From positions 434,001 to 498,000 of the forward strand of contig BGZK01000014.1 in the NCBI GenBank assembly GCA_005406025.1: 64,000 nucleotides of DNA. Direction: 5' to 3'. Shown in pieces: positions 1 to 11,451 of the stretch (the stretch's first letter is position 1; the number at the start of each line of letters is the position of its first letter). The position numbers and the translations under genes were made by a program. The notes below the pieces were generated by a model. That model was not told where the DNA came from and did no database searches. It saw only the letters and a program-made list of their open reading frames with translations. The DNA is from Eumeta japonica. Lineage: Eukaryota > Arthropoda > Insecta > Lepidoptera > Psychidae.

Positions 1-341
1 TTAGGGTTCCGTGAGAATTATGAGAACTCTTACAACTTAACCGATTTTATTAAAATTTACAAAAACCTTGCAAAAATGCCAAAAAACAGTATTTACGATC
101 TCAGAATATTTAGAGCATATGTGGGCAATTGCCGGTCCCCGGGCCGCATCCGGCCCGCTGTAAGATTTCATCCGGCCCACAAGACATTTTGAAAAATTTC
201 GTGTCTGATATCTATCGCTAAAAGTTATGACTTCTACTTTAAAACACTACTTCAAAATGCACTACTTTTGAATGCGGCCCGGGAACGTATTTGCACACTA
301 AAGTTTGGCCCACAACATGTCAAAGGTTGGCCCCATACCTG
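1..341. mobile_element. Probable end of a hAT-like non-autonomous element
   Basis: The segment carries repeated GGCCCGC/GGCCCAC words. Read on the minus strand, it ends in CAGGTATGGGGCCAACC followed by TGTGGGCC, which resembles the CAG-starting terminal inverted repeats of hAT elements that begin with a CA(G)GG...GGCCAA pattern. The eight bases after the end (ACTTAGAG, 342-349) could be a target duplication. The partner end is not visible, so the element either runs off the window start or is truncated. Assignment rests on terminal resemblance only; no transposase is present. Confidence 0.4.
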
Positions 342-345
342 ACTT

Positions 346-1439
346 AGAGGATATGTATGTGGCCATAACGAGCTCGAATTCCTACAGGTTTGTTTTTCTT
401 GCAATTGTTTTATACTGGATTGTATTTCTGTATAATTTTGGCTTGAAAAGAGTTACCTCCAAGTTTCTTGCTTTTCTTGTTGTTCTTGAAGGATAACTGC
501 TCTACGAACGAGTGATAATTTTAAGAAAAGTAGCAATATTAAAAAACTGTAAATTCTTTAAATGTTCTGTCGTATTTCAAGTGTTATAACCTGAGAAATA
601 AAGATATGAATTTTGATTTCCATTTTCAATTTTGACACAAATAATGATATATAGTTGCATACGTATGTTTATAAACGCAATAAATGCATTTCTGTGTGCA
701 CTCACACGGACATAAATATTTCAGGTTTTTCATAGATTTTAAAATTAAATGTGAAAATAACTAAGTGATCTTATTTCTTCGAAACAATGTAACGAAAATC
801 ACATTTTCAGAACATTTTTTTAATATTATTTGTGGATTTAATTCTATTTTAGAATCAAAACACACGACGAAATAAATTTGTATGAAATCGACGTGTTTTG
901 TTTACCCTTAATATACCATAATTATTTGCTTATTTTGAAGGTCACAATAGAGAAATGTATGTGACTAGCTGGTCCGGTAGTCGTTGTTCTACCTTTTCCG
1001 TTAGGTGGCGTACCAGTATAGTTCTTTATTTTCATGGTTCCGCCCACGTAAAAATTTAATGGATTCCTTTAAAAGGACGTAAAAGAATACATCTTTCGAT
1101 CTTGCTATTAATCCCCATCCGGATTCTATTTCGATCTCGATACTGCTCCAGATACTGATTTTGGTCCATATTCGATTCTATTTATCGTCCCGTTTCCTAT
1201 TCTGATTCTGCATGAGGCAAATTTTAGTATTAAAAGAAAATATACCTAACTTACTTTAGTCTGAGAGGGTGTTATCTTTCTGTATGTGAAAGTATTATTA
1301 GAATCGGGTTAGTTTTGCAAATATTCGGCTTCACCTGCACGGATTGAGATTTTCGCCTTAGTTATGTTTATTGTAATACGTGGATAGAATCGGAGACAAA
1401 CAGTGTAGATAATAAAAAAAACCAAAAAACACGCTTTTA
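346..1439. other. Gene-free AT-rich interval
   Basis: No coding signal was recognised. The 63-codon frame at 305-496 starts inside the hAT-like end and resembles no family I know. The only structured item is a short copy of the degenerate GATTCC-type repeat at about 1085-1215, annotated separately. Confidence 0.5.
1085..1215 (+). repeat. Degenerate GATTCC-type repeat, copy 1
   Basis: Short stretch of loosely repeated hexamer-like words (GATTCTATTTCGATCTCGAT and similar, alternating CGAT, GATTC and CGTTCC). The same style recurs at 15.5-16.1, 19.0-19.3, 25.5, 27.7-28.1, 29.3-29.5, 35.2-35.3 and 40.3-40.7 kb. This copy has no recognisable terminus. Confidence 0.5.
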
Positions 1440-1685
1440 AAGCACATCAAACTAAAAAGGGAAAAATAATTCTGAATATAAGCCGAAAAAAAAAATAAAA
1501 AATGACGAAAAATACTAGTATTATAGTGGAAAAAGCGTGGGTTGCTCTTTATACGAAAAATGTGCCACAAAGCGCCCCACGATTTTTCCACAATAATACT
1601 AGTATTTTTTGTCATTGTGTATTATTTTTTCGGCTCATATGTAGCGTGCTTTTTAGTTTTTTTAAATTATATTTATTTTTCACTT
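1440..1685. repeat. Long imperfect foldback (MITE-like palindrome)
   Basis: The sequence around 1501-1541 (AATGACGAAAAATACTAGTA...) is repeated in inverted orientation at about 1577-1615 (...TACTAGTATTTTTTGTCATT). The inverted pairing continues outward through ATAAGCCGAAAAA at about 1478 and TTTTTTCGGCTCATAT at about 1625, and through AAACTAAAAA against TTTTTAGTTT. Because it is a palindrome, both strands show short frames beginning with the same residues (MTKNTSIIVEK); these are artefacts, not genes. It may be a small non-autonomous inverted-repeat element. Confidence 0.6.
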
Positions 1686-1753
1686 TTTAGTCGGATTGAT
1701 TGTTAAAAATTTGTAATTTTTAACAATACAACAATAGTTTAATTAACAATAAT

Positions 1754-1815
1754 GCTTATTACTGTTACTAAATTCTATTACAAAACAGTAATAGAATTCA
1801 GTATCAGTAATAAGC
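1754..1815. repeat. 28-bp inverted repeat (hairpin)
   Basis: Arms 1754-1781 and 1788-1815 pair with a few mismatches around a 6-base loop. Each arm contains GCTTATTACTG and ATTCTATTAC. It lies directly beyond the larger foldback, and a smaller TTGTTAAAAAT / ATTTTTAACAA pair sits between them at about 1700-1727. Confidence 0.6.
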
Positions 1816-1984
1816 CACTTGCTCTCACGCAGACGATACGTGACGAAATTATTCGATCCTGGCAATCCTGATCAGAATGATGAAATAAACATCAAATTAT
1901 TGTATTTTCACGGGTTTTTGATCTGTGTACAAAGTTTTATATTAAATCTGTTCGTGTAAAGTGGGACAAAATTAAGTGTAAAGG

Positions 1985-2037
1985 TCACATACATACATAC
2001 ATACATAGTAAGTCGGTTACATACATACATACATACA
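1985..2037. repeat. (CATA)n microsatellite, two blocks
   Basis: Two short runs of CATA are separated by GTAAGTCGGTTA. No gene is associated; such runs often sit at the ends of lepidopteran interspersed repeats. Confidence 0.8.
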
Positions 2038-2039
2038 GG

Positions 2040-2721
2040 TGAAGCTAATAAAAGCGTGTTAATAAAAACAGGCGATTATTCAAAATTATATTAAAAATGC
2101 AAGTCAATAAACCGACTACTTTACGAGTTTCGCGGCACTAGTACACAAACTGATTTTTTTTAATATATATGGTAAGTATTAAATTACCTTATTTAATTTT
2201 ATCATGCATTGTAATCTTACTTACGTAGGCTTAGAAAGCAAGTGCTGCAAAAGTTATTCACTAGATAACACGTCCCTAACAGAACTTATGCCCACATAAT
2301 AGTTTAGGAGACCAATAACTTACAACTAAGTTTTAGGGAAAATCAGAAATTCCGGATGAAGTATGATTGTACGAGCCCGCATTACAACTCTATGGTCCAC
2401 CCACCGTGAGTGTTTCGAGTTTAACTTACTTTTAAAATTTATACTAAGAAGTTATACTTTTCTAGTATGAAAATTAACGATTTTCATATTCATAAAATAC
2501 GCATAAATCCGTATATTTAATGTGCGTAGAATGAAACAATAAAATCAAAAACACAGAGAACCGTGTAGTTATTTTAAATAGTATTATTTGTTTCTTTGTT
2601 CTCAAAGGATGTAATACTTAATTCAGTAAGATTATTTTAAAATTTTAATTGAATGGATTTGTATTTTGACCTTTAGTTGTAATGAACTAACGCCTATGTA
2701 CTTTTAAATTATAATATGTAT
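2040..2721. other. Gene-free AT-rich interval
   Basis: No coding signal, RNA gene or repeat structure was recognised between the microsatellite and the piggyBac insertion. Confidence 0.5.
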
Positions 2722-2725
2722 TTAA

Positions 2726-4661
2726 CTTTATAGAACACTATCCATATTTGTAATAGACTTTTCCTATCCAGGGTGCTACAGCACCTTTTTGTTTGTGATG
2801 TAATTATTCAATAAATAAAACTCATATGACGTTATTATTAATAAACATGAGTATCTTAGAATGATATTAATGATCAAAAACAATAAAACATGAAAAAACA
2901 TTACAAAGCACACGTGACACACATTTTGATTTGATGCTCAATACAATTGGGACTTTAGCAACTTGTTGCAAACCGTTTTGCTTTTTCTGTTCTTGGAATA
3001 CGGACAAAATTTACAACGTCCTTGGTTTGGTAAAACAGGAGTTGGACTATCTAACGACATTATTTCTTTTAGAATGGCATTTATAATTTGCTGGACGTTC
3101 GAGTGCAAAGTTGGCCAATTTGATCGTACCTCCAACCACGGCGTTATGAGATTCAGAGCTAACGTCTTCAGAAAACCTCTTCTATTTGGGAAAGTTTCTT
3201 TATATATAGCAGTACTGAAAGTTGGCAGGGTCATGAAATTGACACCGACAGCATTCAGTAGTCCAAAGAACAAACACAATGGCCAGCGTCGAGTTTTCCG
3301 AGAGACGGAATATCGATGACACAGTCGATCAAATGTATCTGCCCCTTCTTTGGTTTTATAACAGAAATCAACCATTTCTGGTAGAGTTGCAGTATTAGTC
3401 TGATCACCTGAAACGTGCATCGAAAATAATAAAAGCACAATTTTTTTCTTCTTGCCGGATTACTAGGTATGTATATACGGGAAGGGTAACGACCTCGAAA
3501 CGCAAGAAGTTGTTCATCAATTGTACAACAATCAGTCGGAATGTGTAACTCCTTAGATTTCTCAATAAAGTGATCAAATAATTCTCATGTTGGAGCCAAA
3601 CGATCTTCTTTACGACGTCCTTCTCCTGTATTACGATCATCAAACAGCAAGCAATTAGTGAGAAATGCGAATCTAGATTCTGATATTCTAGCCATGAAAT
3701 ACGGATTGCCAGTATCTTAATTAAATAGTTCTAGAACTGTAACTGTATTCATGTTTAGTACACCAACCAAATAATATAATACAATCAAAGCTCGCATCTC
3801 GTTGTAGTTAGTACCTTGTATAAATGATGGCCTTATATTTCCAGGGCCTACATCAATATCTTCATTTTTACGATCACTTTTATAGCTTTGTCTTTGGATA
3901 GAAATTTCTATATTTGTAAAAGATACAATATTCTTTATAGTGTCGTCATCAAAAAATAATTTCCATGCATCTGAAATTGAGGAAACAGGAGGTCCTTTAT
4001 TTCCTATAGCATGAAATAGTATGTTTCGTCTTGGAACCCGTGACGTATGAGGTTTTTTTTCCACTCCATTTATAATTATTCGATCCATATAACCTTGTTG
4101 GAACTTCTTTTACTCTTAACAGATGTTGCATTGACGTTTTTAGATTAGATAAAGGTTCATCATCATCAGAATTCCACGAATTCGAAGATGAAAGTTCTCG
4201 AAAGTCCTTGATAATTTCATCTGGCTCCAAATCAGAATAATTTCCATCTATGTACTCTTCACCACCCTTTTGCATTTGAAGTGTAGTTAAAATTTCATCA
4301 TTTAAAGAACGCGTAACCATTGCGAAGTAGGAGTTAAAACAAATATAAGACGTTGATCACTATAACAACAACACGTTAAAACATTAATTGAAGGATATTT
4401 ATAACATATAATTACATTTTTATGTATTCTAATAATTACCAAAAAAATCTTATTTTACTACCTAAGGAAATTACGGCACCCGGCAATAACAAAAAACACT
4501 ACTTGCCGCATTTACAGTTCTTTGACAACTGACGTAAGTAAGTGACTGACAGCGAGGTAAGAGATTAGATGAAACAGCAAAAAAAGTTGCCAACCGTTAA
4601 AAAAATATTACTCTATTAATCAACCGTAGGATACCCCAGCACCCTGGGTAGTGTTCTAGGG
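2726..4661 (-). mobile_element. piggyBac-family element, internally deleted
   Basis: The element is bordered by the target tetranucleotide TTAA on both sides (2722-2725 and 4662-4665), as expected for piggyBac. The right terminus read inward is CCCTAGAACACTACCCAGGG. The left terminus carries the same TAGAACACTA and CCAGGGTGCT words, but they are separated by about 25 extra bases flanked by CTATCC. It encodes a broken transposase on the minus strand. At 1.94 kb it is shorter than typical intact elements of about 2.4 kb, consistent with the internal coding deletion. Confidence 0.85.
2938..4320 (-). pseudogene. piggyBac transposase pseudogene (DDE_Tnp_1_7 family)
   Basis: Transposase of the piggyBac family, a DDD-type nuclease acting at TTAA sites in the nucleus. 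The start at 4318-4320 gives an acidic N-terminus (MVTRSLNDE...). A frameshift near 4050 leads into the core ending around 3717 (MRALIVLYYLVGVLNMN). Further downstream are in-frame stops near 3717 and 3595. The first catalytic region is readable as TIDEQL, with its Asp codon at 3516-3518. The third catalytic region (GADTFDRLC, then SVSRKTRRWPL) has its Asp at 3337-3339. These two Asp codons are only about 60 codons apart, against about 179 in the original piggyBac transposase, so the segment with the middle catalytic Asp is missing. The C-terminus retains the start of a Cys-rich domain (RCKFCPYSKNRKSKTVC) before another frameshift. Not functional. Confidence 0.88.
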
Positions 4662-4931
4662 TTAAACAGAAAATAGTAGTCTAATAAACAATAATCGATA
4701 TCTCGAAATTAACAAGAAATACCTTTTCGGTATTTTTATTTGATAAGATGTTCGAAAACTTTTCTTGTATTCGTTCATTTTTTAGCAATATTCACGCAAT
4801 TCATGTAGTATATGAATATGTGTATACATATATATTATTGAGATAAAAATGGTTTATTATTGAGAGATTTTTATTACATTGAATTTTAAATTTATTTTTA
4901 TTGCTCAACATTAACAACAAAATATATCTAG

Positions 4932-4988
4932 TCTCTCTCTCCCTTCCTCTGTCTCTCTCTGTGAGAGACAGAGGAAGGGAGAGAGAGA
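4932..4988. repeat. Perfect CT/GA hairpin
   Basis: Arms 4932-4957 and 4963-4988 are exact reverse complements (26 bp each) around the 5-base loop TCTGT. The arms include the non-simple core CCCTTCCTCTGTCTCTC, so this is not merely a CT run facing a GA run. Confidence 0.9.
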
Positions 4989-4989
4989 G

Positions 4990-6547
4990 AGAGAAATATT
5001 ATGTTATGACCAATACAATCTCCACTAATACAATCTACAAATATGACAAATTTATTTATTTTCCAACCATTTGTATTATAGAAATATATGAATACTTAAC
5101 TCTGTATGGTAATTGTTTAAATAATCAATGCTAATGATCAAATCTATTGAAATGTCTTAATTGGAGGGGGTATTCGCTATTGTCTTAAGTAACTGAGGGG
5201 GTCAAACAAAGCAAATTAGCCTTTGTAGGTCCGTTTGCGGAAGGAATCTCGGTGTAGACAAAGCCTTAATTACGTCATCGCTGTATAGTGACGTCACCGG
5301 TGCAGGTATAATTCGCCTACCGCCATTATGAAGATTACTTTTGTGTTTGGGAATTTTAACGAAGATAAACATTTATTTAATTTAACATAGGCACATTATT
5401 TGTATAGAGTACATGAGAGTGATCGACATAAATTATAAACTTTTGTTGCAGTGAATGTCAATGGCACACAATATTTTTCAGGATTTTGAATTTTACTTAA
5501 GTTCTGTAAACATTGTATTATTTATTACTATCGCACATAACGAATGAGTTTGACCGTATCACCCCTTATTATGTGCTATTTCAAAAGTTTGATTTTGTTT
5601 TTATTAGTAGAGCAAGTAAAAGATATATGGAAATATGTGACATAATAAAATATTTTTTTGTATGTCTATAAAAACAAAGTATGTAATTAAATATTGATTA
5701 ATAAATTCAGTGAAATACAATTTCGATATTTGATTTTATTAAATGAAACTCCATAACCAAACATGAGAACGTTTATCGTGAGAACACGAGATTCCGTCGA
5801 CACAATGATTTCTCAAAAAACCAAAAAATGCGACAAAACATAACAATGAAAAAATAAAGCGCAACAACTGATAACAACTTCGAAAAATAACAAACAATTA
5901 ATAAACTCATTCGATTTTTTTCTGCTACCCGTACGTGTGAGTATTTCGAAACTAGTGTGTAAGAAAAGCAAAATAAAAGCGGACGGCGCCTACAATTCCA
6001 TTCTTTATCAGTGCTAACGGTATACAGGCATTATCGTGACTTTTAGTTCAAAGGCACGTGGCATAATGACCCGTGGCACGAAGCATACGACACCACGTTG
6101 CGTCAATTTTATCTGAACATCTCGATTTCCTCTCCAATTTATTTGCGCATTCAATATCCGATAATTGATTAGCATATGTACGGCTAGGGAGAATTCTAAT
6201 CGAACCTATAAAGGGAGACTTTCGTAAGACGTACGTGCGCACGCGGCGTTGGTTGGTTGGTTGGTATTCAAGACGTCACAGCAACTAACTATAACTATGC
6301 TGTAATTTCTATGACATGTTATGGTGTTAGTTAGGAAGATGCTTGCACGTCTCGACGTATTGGTATGTTTTGAACATGGCACGATATTCATAGTCCTACA
6401 GTTGTGTGGATCACGAGCAGCCAACCAACTCTTAGTCTATTGAGTTCTATGGCTTATGATCCACGCACATTGGTTGGGCGTGCTAACTATTAAGCTAACA
6501 CCGTTTTTCCTTTTCAAAATGTCAATATATCGCATTTTTATTATATA
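4990..6547. other. Gene-free interval with candidate regulatory words
   Basis: No gene was recognised. A (GGTT)4-like run lies at about 6249-6266. A pair of CRE-like words near 5270-5296 is listed separately. Confidence 0.4.
5268..5298. promoter_or_regulatory. Candidate CRE/ATF binding pair
   Basis: TACGTCATCG at about 5270 and a perfect palindromic TGACGTCA at 5289-5296 lie within 25 bp. TGACGTCA is the consensus of CREB/ATF-type bZIP factors. No transcript is visible nearby, so any function is speculative. Confidence 0.25.
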
Positions 6548-8171
6548 GGGGCTATTCAAGTATTACGTAAGCAAAATTTGTGTAATTTTTGATCCCCCCC
6601 AGCCCCTTGTCAGCAAAAGTTAGCAGAGCTCTTACTCCCCACCCCTATGCTTACGTAAGCATTAGTATATTTTTTTGGTTTTCATGAGCAGCAGTTATCA
6701 AATGTAGAAATAAAGAATTCTGATACTATAAAGGAATTTATAGCTCATTTAATATTTATTTACACAAACTTTTATATAAATATTGTGTTCTTAACATAAG
6801 AACGTTATTCATTTAATTTCTTTCATTAAAAATTTTGAGACAATTTTAACAGTGGCAACATGAATCAAAGGTAAAACAACACAGGTGCAAAAGGTAAGAT
6901 GCACAATTGCTTACTCATAGATTTATCATTGGTCACCGCAGCGGCGCGGTACGCCCGGCGACCAATGATAAATCTTGCTTATTATTGCAAATGCTTACTA
7001 TTTTACTATCGAAATGCAACTCAAAGTATAAATATATAAGGAAAACAAGGGAAGAAAGATAATTTATCATATGACGTTTCAATCGGAAAATCATAAGAAA
7101 AAGGTTCATTTTTAAATGCGATTAGTACAAAAAACGATCATCTTGTTACTGGAACACAATAGGACATAATTTTTACAATTTACAGACGCTGTTCTAAAAC
7201 AATGCCTTAGTGGAGGGGCTTAATATTGTTTTAATTCTCTATTATTGTGTTTTGTTTGAATGGATGCACATGATCATAGGATGTTTTTCTGCAGAACAAA
7301 GCGTAAAGTAGTAATAACATGATATTATAGTTAACGTAAAATTTTATTATTATTATTTCGATTGAAACATACATTAAAGAACTTGACAATTTCTAAGTTG
7401 TGTTAAGTATACAAATGCTTCTTACTACTTGTATCATAAAACAGAAGACAATTCATTAAACAAAAAAATATTTTTTGTTTAATAGTAATATATTATATAC
7501 TATACATAATCTGTTAAAAAACAAATCAAAATATATGCCATATTAATTTCCTTGGATTAGTTTTGATTTGTTGTACAATTGTCTTTTAAATATTATTTAT
7601 AAGTTGCATAAAAAACAAAAAATATATATAAATAACAAAGGCGACTTTATTAGATTAAAAAACTGGGTCTCTATGATGAGCGAAGGAATATTGTGACAAC
7701 GTAGAAAATACGAGACCAGGGATGTTTAGGTATATTTCTATAAAGTCCGTTTGTATCTCAGATTTTGATAATTCTTTAAAGGAAAAAACTTGAATACTAT
7801 ATTACTAATTCCTCTTTATAATATACGATTGAGCACTTATCATAAGTAAACCTAATTTAACATCTCAAAATAAGAAAAATTTTTGTTTTCAAAACTTTAA
7901 CTTGTTATTTAGCCATTTTTTGACAGAATATTTCAACATCATAACGGAAAGGCTGAGGAAACTACATTAAATTTAATGAGTGCTAAACGGTCTGTCTTAG
8001 CAGCACTCATTGACCGCGGCTGTTTTTTTTCCAGAAAAATCATTTAAAGTAAATATATATTGCTGACATAATAATCATTCTGACCCCCCCCGGCCCCCAT
8101 GTCATCAAAAGTAAGCAAACCAAAGACCCCCCCAACCCCTTTTGGTGCTTACGTAATACTTGAATGGCCCC
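6548..8171. mobile_element. Terminal-inverted-repeat DNA transposon remnant
   Basis: The left end (6548) reads GGGGCTATTCAAGTATTACG... and the right end, read inward from 8171, reads GGGGCCATTCAAGTATTACG.... The 26-bp termini differ at one position. Flanking bases allow a 3-bp ATA duplication. The left 120 bp also contains a direct-orientation copy of the right subterminal C-rich segment (CCCCCCC...GTCANCAAAAGT...GCTTACGTAA), so the left end may instead be a short complete element of about 115 bp with a solitary right end downstream. No transposase lies between the ends, and I do not assign a superfamily. Confidence 0.55.
6919..6975. repeat. 16-bp-arm hairpin with G+C-rich loop
   Basis: AGATTTATCATTGGTC (6919-6934) is exactly complementary to 6960-6975. 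The 25-base loop is strongly G+C-rich (about 80%) inside AT-rich DNA. It lies inside the terminal-repeat element. Confidence 0.8.
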
Positions 8172-11100
8172 ATATGAAATTTCGTCGATCCGATATAAAA
8201 ATTATATATATCGCTTAACCTGATTTGATATCAAATAAATATAAGTCTACAGCTATATTCTACTTGTTAGAGATGTACTAGATCGTCCCAGAACGTGCAG
8301 TGAGACATTCGTAATAAATGCAGTCAAATTTAGGATCAAACAAATAAATGCATCATTGCCTTCATTAAAATATATGTCTTTGCTTGTGCACTGTAAGGCA
8401 TCTATACACATGACCCGAGATAAGATTTTGAACAGTAAAATAAAACCTTTCCGTGAGTTATGCGCAGGAGGTGAACATTCTGCGGGATTTAGTGAGACAT
8501 GCGGTCGAAACGCTATTAGAGATCCGCCGGAAGACGATGCGAGTCGACGGAACCACACGTAAACAAAAATGCTTCTATAGGTGCGCTACGAAATTGACAC
8601 CGCAAATTCTGAATCACTGAGGACATAGGCGCTTCCGCTCAGAACGCGATATAGTCACAAAGAAGTTTAAAAATCGCTTAATAGCATTGTAATTAAAATA
8701 CTTTATTTAAAATCGATATATAAGAAGTTTACAGAAAAAAAATTAAATTTTAATTCATTCCGAAGTAAAAAATATTTGGGTTTTTTTATTTTAAAAGGTT
8801 TTACTACTTTAATTGTTTTGTTCAGAAAAATACCCTGTGATGCATTTTTCTTTCAAAATCCTTAATTATATCTTAAATAAACGATTTTTTTCAATACTTA
8901 TTTCATAGTTGTTGTATTCACTAAAAAATATTATTTTTCGTAACATAGAAACTTTATAGGTAACCCCTTGAGCATTTTAAATAAACTAAAAATAAAAATT
9001 AGTAAATGTAGCTGAACTAAAATAAAAATTTATGTAAAACAATAAGCACTGTTGGAAAGTCATGACTTAATAGTAATGTGTGAGATCTAATATAAAGGTA
9101 GTAAATTATATTTAGGTTCTTGTTCTGTCTAAAAGACAGAAAAGTAGAGTAATGTGAAAGTGAAAGAATTTTATTTAATTAGAAGGTTTTTTTTCTATTT
9201 CTAGCGTGAGTAGTTTTTCTAACTCAGTCACAAGAAATTTACTCCATGTAGAATGCAGGAGCTGAAAATAAAAATAAGTTAGGATAAAGTTGGATGTTAG
9301 AAAGTTAGATTTTAAATTGCTATTAGCACATGTAAGGAAAAGTGCCGTATTTGTGTATACTTAAATAAACTTTAACATTGTAATGCAAATTTTATATTAT
9401 ACTCTAATAAAACAGTAGAGAGAAAAAAACGGCATATTAAAGATATTTGAGAGATTCTGTTGGGGTATTAAAGATAACTCAATCAGTTAATACCACCTGT
9501 GGAAGCCATCGGTCGCGGACAATTCAGAGCGGCAAACATCCGTGCGTGTATTGTACGCGCCGTTCTATTCACATGGATTTTTTATTTATAATATTTTAAG
9601 GCAAACGAGGATGCGAGTCGCCACAGAATAGGTGACCACCGCAGCCCGTGAGTATTTGCCAAAGAAAGAGTAGTCATCAATACATTACCGGCCTTCTAGG
9701 AGGGAATAGGGAATCTGCTGGTAGGTGTTTCATCTGAATCTGAATTTTTAAGAAGGAATGAGATATCTGATGGAGAGAAGAGTGGACCATTCAAACGCAA
9801 ATATTCAATTTTGACTATTTTTTTTTACTGGTATCACAAAAAGTAACAAATAACGCGTATTAAAAATCAACGTCGAGAATCGTCTATAACGGAATCGTCC
9901 AGACTGTACTGACTCATTAAACTTTCGCAGTTAAACCTTTGAACAGATTAGAACGAAAATTGATAGACGTGCAGTTTGAAATTCGGGAACGAGTATGGGA
10001 CACTATACGAAATTATTCGCAAGATGCTGTACATTTGGAAGCGGTTGTTTTATAAAATGGTGCAAAAAAATTGGAAACCGGTTATAGCCGAGGTCAATCA
10101 CTAATTTTCTGTGATTATCGAACTCAATAAGGGAGGGATGTATATATGTAATGATTTTTTAATTGTTTTTAGTCCGTTCATCGACAACGCAGTTTCATCA
10201 ATTGTCGACATGTAAAGATGTTTCTAACTGTTTTCAAAGGGATGTCCGTGTGTGTGGGTGTAAATTTGATATCAACCGATTTCGTAGATTTTGAGTTTCA
10301 TAAAAAGGTTTTTGAAGAAATGTTTTTTTTTTTTCTTAGGGCCCGCGCTTTTGTTGCTGTGCTGGCCGTAGCAAACCGCATTAGTATACAATGATGTCAT
10401 ACCTAAACCTAACGTGCTAACGTACAGACAAACTGTACAGTTTTATTCTTTAGCGTGAAACAATTACATACTCCACAACAAACTTTTTTACACCTATTTA
10501 CACCCTTAGAGCTTTCAAATTTGGGAAACGCAGAAGTACGTGTTTCATTAATTATTGAATTGAAAATCATTAAAATGGAGTTTAATATAAATTTGATCAG
10601 AAAAAGTCCCACACATACTTCGCTACAACTTATTTTTTTTTTAAAGAATTTCAAGAAATATCATCTTAAGTGATGATTGAAATATCAAATGGAACTTCAA
10701 ACTCCCTCTCCAAATCTTAAAATTCTATTTTTAATAGTTGAGGCTGGGCGATGACGAGTCAGCGAACGGAGATAACAGCATCATCTGAAATCGAAGTACA
10801 ATTTATAATATAATAGCTTATGCTATATCAAGCCTTTTAATTTCTCGACTTGTGTCCGCGATGGTACAGCGCTTAAGAAAAAAATCAACAAACCGAATGG
10901 CGATTGTTTTTTTTTATCTGATGGATCGATTGGTCAGCGATGTCATTGTTTAAATGCGAGCAGGTCGTTCAACTCGCAAACTGTAAAATCGATCTTGTTG
11001 GAACATATTCATTGTGTATCGTTTAAATAAAAGTGGTTATAACCATTTAGAAAAGTCGGATATACAGCAGCTGGTGTATATATTCTGAAAATGTAACCCG

Positions 11101-11451
11101 ATATTTTGACGTACAACTAAATAAATTTAAACAGTTCTCATGATATATCAGTAATTTAAAGAAGAGAACATTTTTTTAATATATTGTATAGATTTTGAAG
11201 GTTATAATTTAAAATAATAATAAAAAAAAGCAATTAGAGTTAATTGGCATTTCCAGCGGGTTTTCGTTTTTCTGAACCTTAAAATCGCGAGTTTCGTATT
11301 TATGCTTCAATGTCAAACCATTTTCATTTGCTAGACTATTATTTCCAATCAACAATTCAGTCATGAAGAAAAGGAGCGCTGGTGGCTCGGTGATAATGAG
11401 TGTTGTCTTCCGGCCAGAAGGTATCGGACTCAATACTGGCTATAGGCGAAT
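8172..11451. other. Gene-free interval
   Basis: No gene was recognised. The 101-codon minus frame at 8253-8558 overlaps a 68-codon plus frame and resembles no family I know. A G+C-richer patch at about 9495-9680 (around GGTCGCGGACAATTCAGAGC) is not part of any repeat I recognise and could be conserved noncoding DNA. Confidence 0.4.

Noticed and set aside
1358..1690. Two frames on opposite strands with the same start MTKNTSIIVEK
   Set aside because: Produced by the palindrome; not paralogous genes.
2963..3319. 118-codon plus-strand frame
   Set aside because: Antisense to the piggyBac transposase C-terminal half.
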